Shown piece after piece: positions 21,124 through 21,191 of a stretch of DNA of 21,191 nucleotides. The position numbers and the translations under genes are program-made. Within the stretch, counting starts at the first letter, position 1. Each line of letters begins with the position of its first letter. This DNA is from CAYWTX01 sp964461295 (lineage in GTDB: Bacteria; Planctomycetota; Phycisphaerae; SM23-33): positions 1-21,191 of the forward strand of contig CAYWTX010000469.1 of assembly GCA_964461295.1 (NCBI GenBank). The letters are read 5' to 3'. Below the pieces are notes generated by a model that made no database searches, was not told where the DNA came from, and saw only the letters and a program-made list of their open reading frames with translations.

Positions 21124-21191
21124 CTATCCGCCGACGAAGGCCCGCTTGAGATCCACGGTGTCGCCGATGGCGATGGCGCCGGTGGTGAGGT
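21124..21191 (-). CDS. C-terminal end of an unidentified gene (partial)
   Basis: The minus-strand frame enters the window at 21191 and ends in TAG at 21126-21124. Its last 21 codons read like a folded domain end (TTGAIAIGDTVDL, then KRAFVGG), with a G-D-x-V pattern seen in small beta-barrel domains such as MOSC. That is too little to name it. The stop is 24 bases before the bioB TTG, and the bioB ribosome-binding site lies in this gap, so the two are probably one operon. Confidence 0.5.
   Translation of the reverse strand, partial: LTTGAIAIGDTVDLKRAFVGG

Overview
The window is high in G+C (hand-counted 60-base blocks give about 67%) and reads as a Planctomycetota chromosome, probably from a Phycisphaerae-like lineage. 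The evidence is the gene content (DUF1961/YesU-like protein beside a rhamnulokinase, PEGA lipoprotein, long PBP2), the many palindromic or short-period intergenic repeats, and the frequent non-ATG starts. This lineage call is inference; no marker RNA is present and I saw no tRNA, rRNA or CRISPR array.

Layout. 1-2746: the tail of an unseen gene, a single-pass TPR-like membrane protein, a stand-alone methyltransferase corrinoid protein, a MITE-like element followed by a strong terminator, and an anchored protein of unknown function. 2832-3269 (minus): a PEGA lipoprotein. 3270-3776: non-coding. 3777-9630: a cell-wall elongation cluster (small membrane protein, mreC, mreD, PBP2, rodA) without mreB; three of its gaps carry 7- or 8-bp periodic repeats. 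9659-10573: an alpha/beta hydrolase. 10593-13745 (minus): valS with two unusual insertions. 13774-14395: a small DUF433/DUF5615 toxin-antitoxin-like pair whose toxin has an in-frame TGA. 14388-16293 (minus): cimA (citramalate synthase) with a promoter, leader peptide and terminator/antiterminator. 16471-17205: an RsuA/RluB-family pseudouridine synthase. 17248-18812: a promoter with an upstream tandem repeat, then rhamnulokinase. 19186-21191 (minus): DUF1961 protein, biotin synthase, and the end of another gene.

How the parts work together. MreC, MreD, PBP2 and RodA form the elongasome core that builds lateral peptidoglycan. cimA makes citramalate for isoleucine. Its leader can be read as a complete ribosome-mediated attenuator: Val-Ile-Thr-Val-Gly-Val codons, a 1:2 pairing, a 2:3 antiterminator and a 3:4 terminator with a U-tract, all behind a good sigma70-type promoter. 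I consider this the most informative regulatory system in the window. Rhamnulokinase and the YesU-like protein suggest use of rhamnose-containing polysaccharide. Other points of interest are the repeat arrays inside the elongasome operon, the terminal-inverted-repeat element with a 9-bp direct repeat, and palindromic or low-G+C insertions inside valS and bioB.
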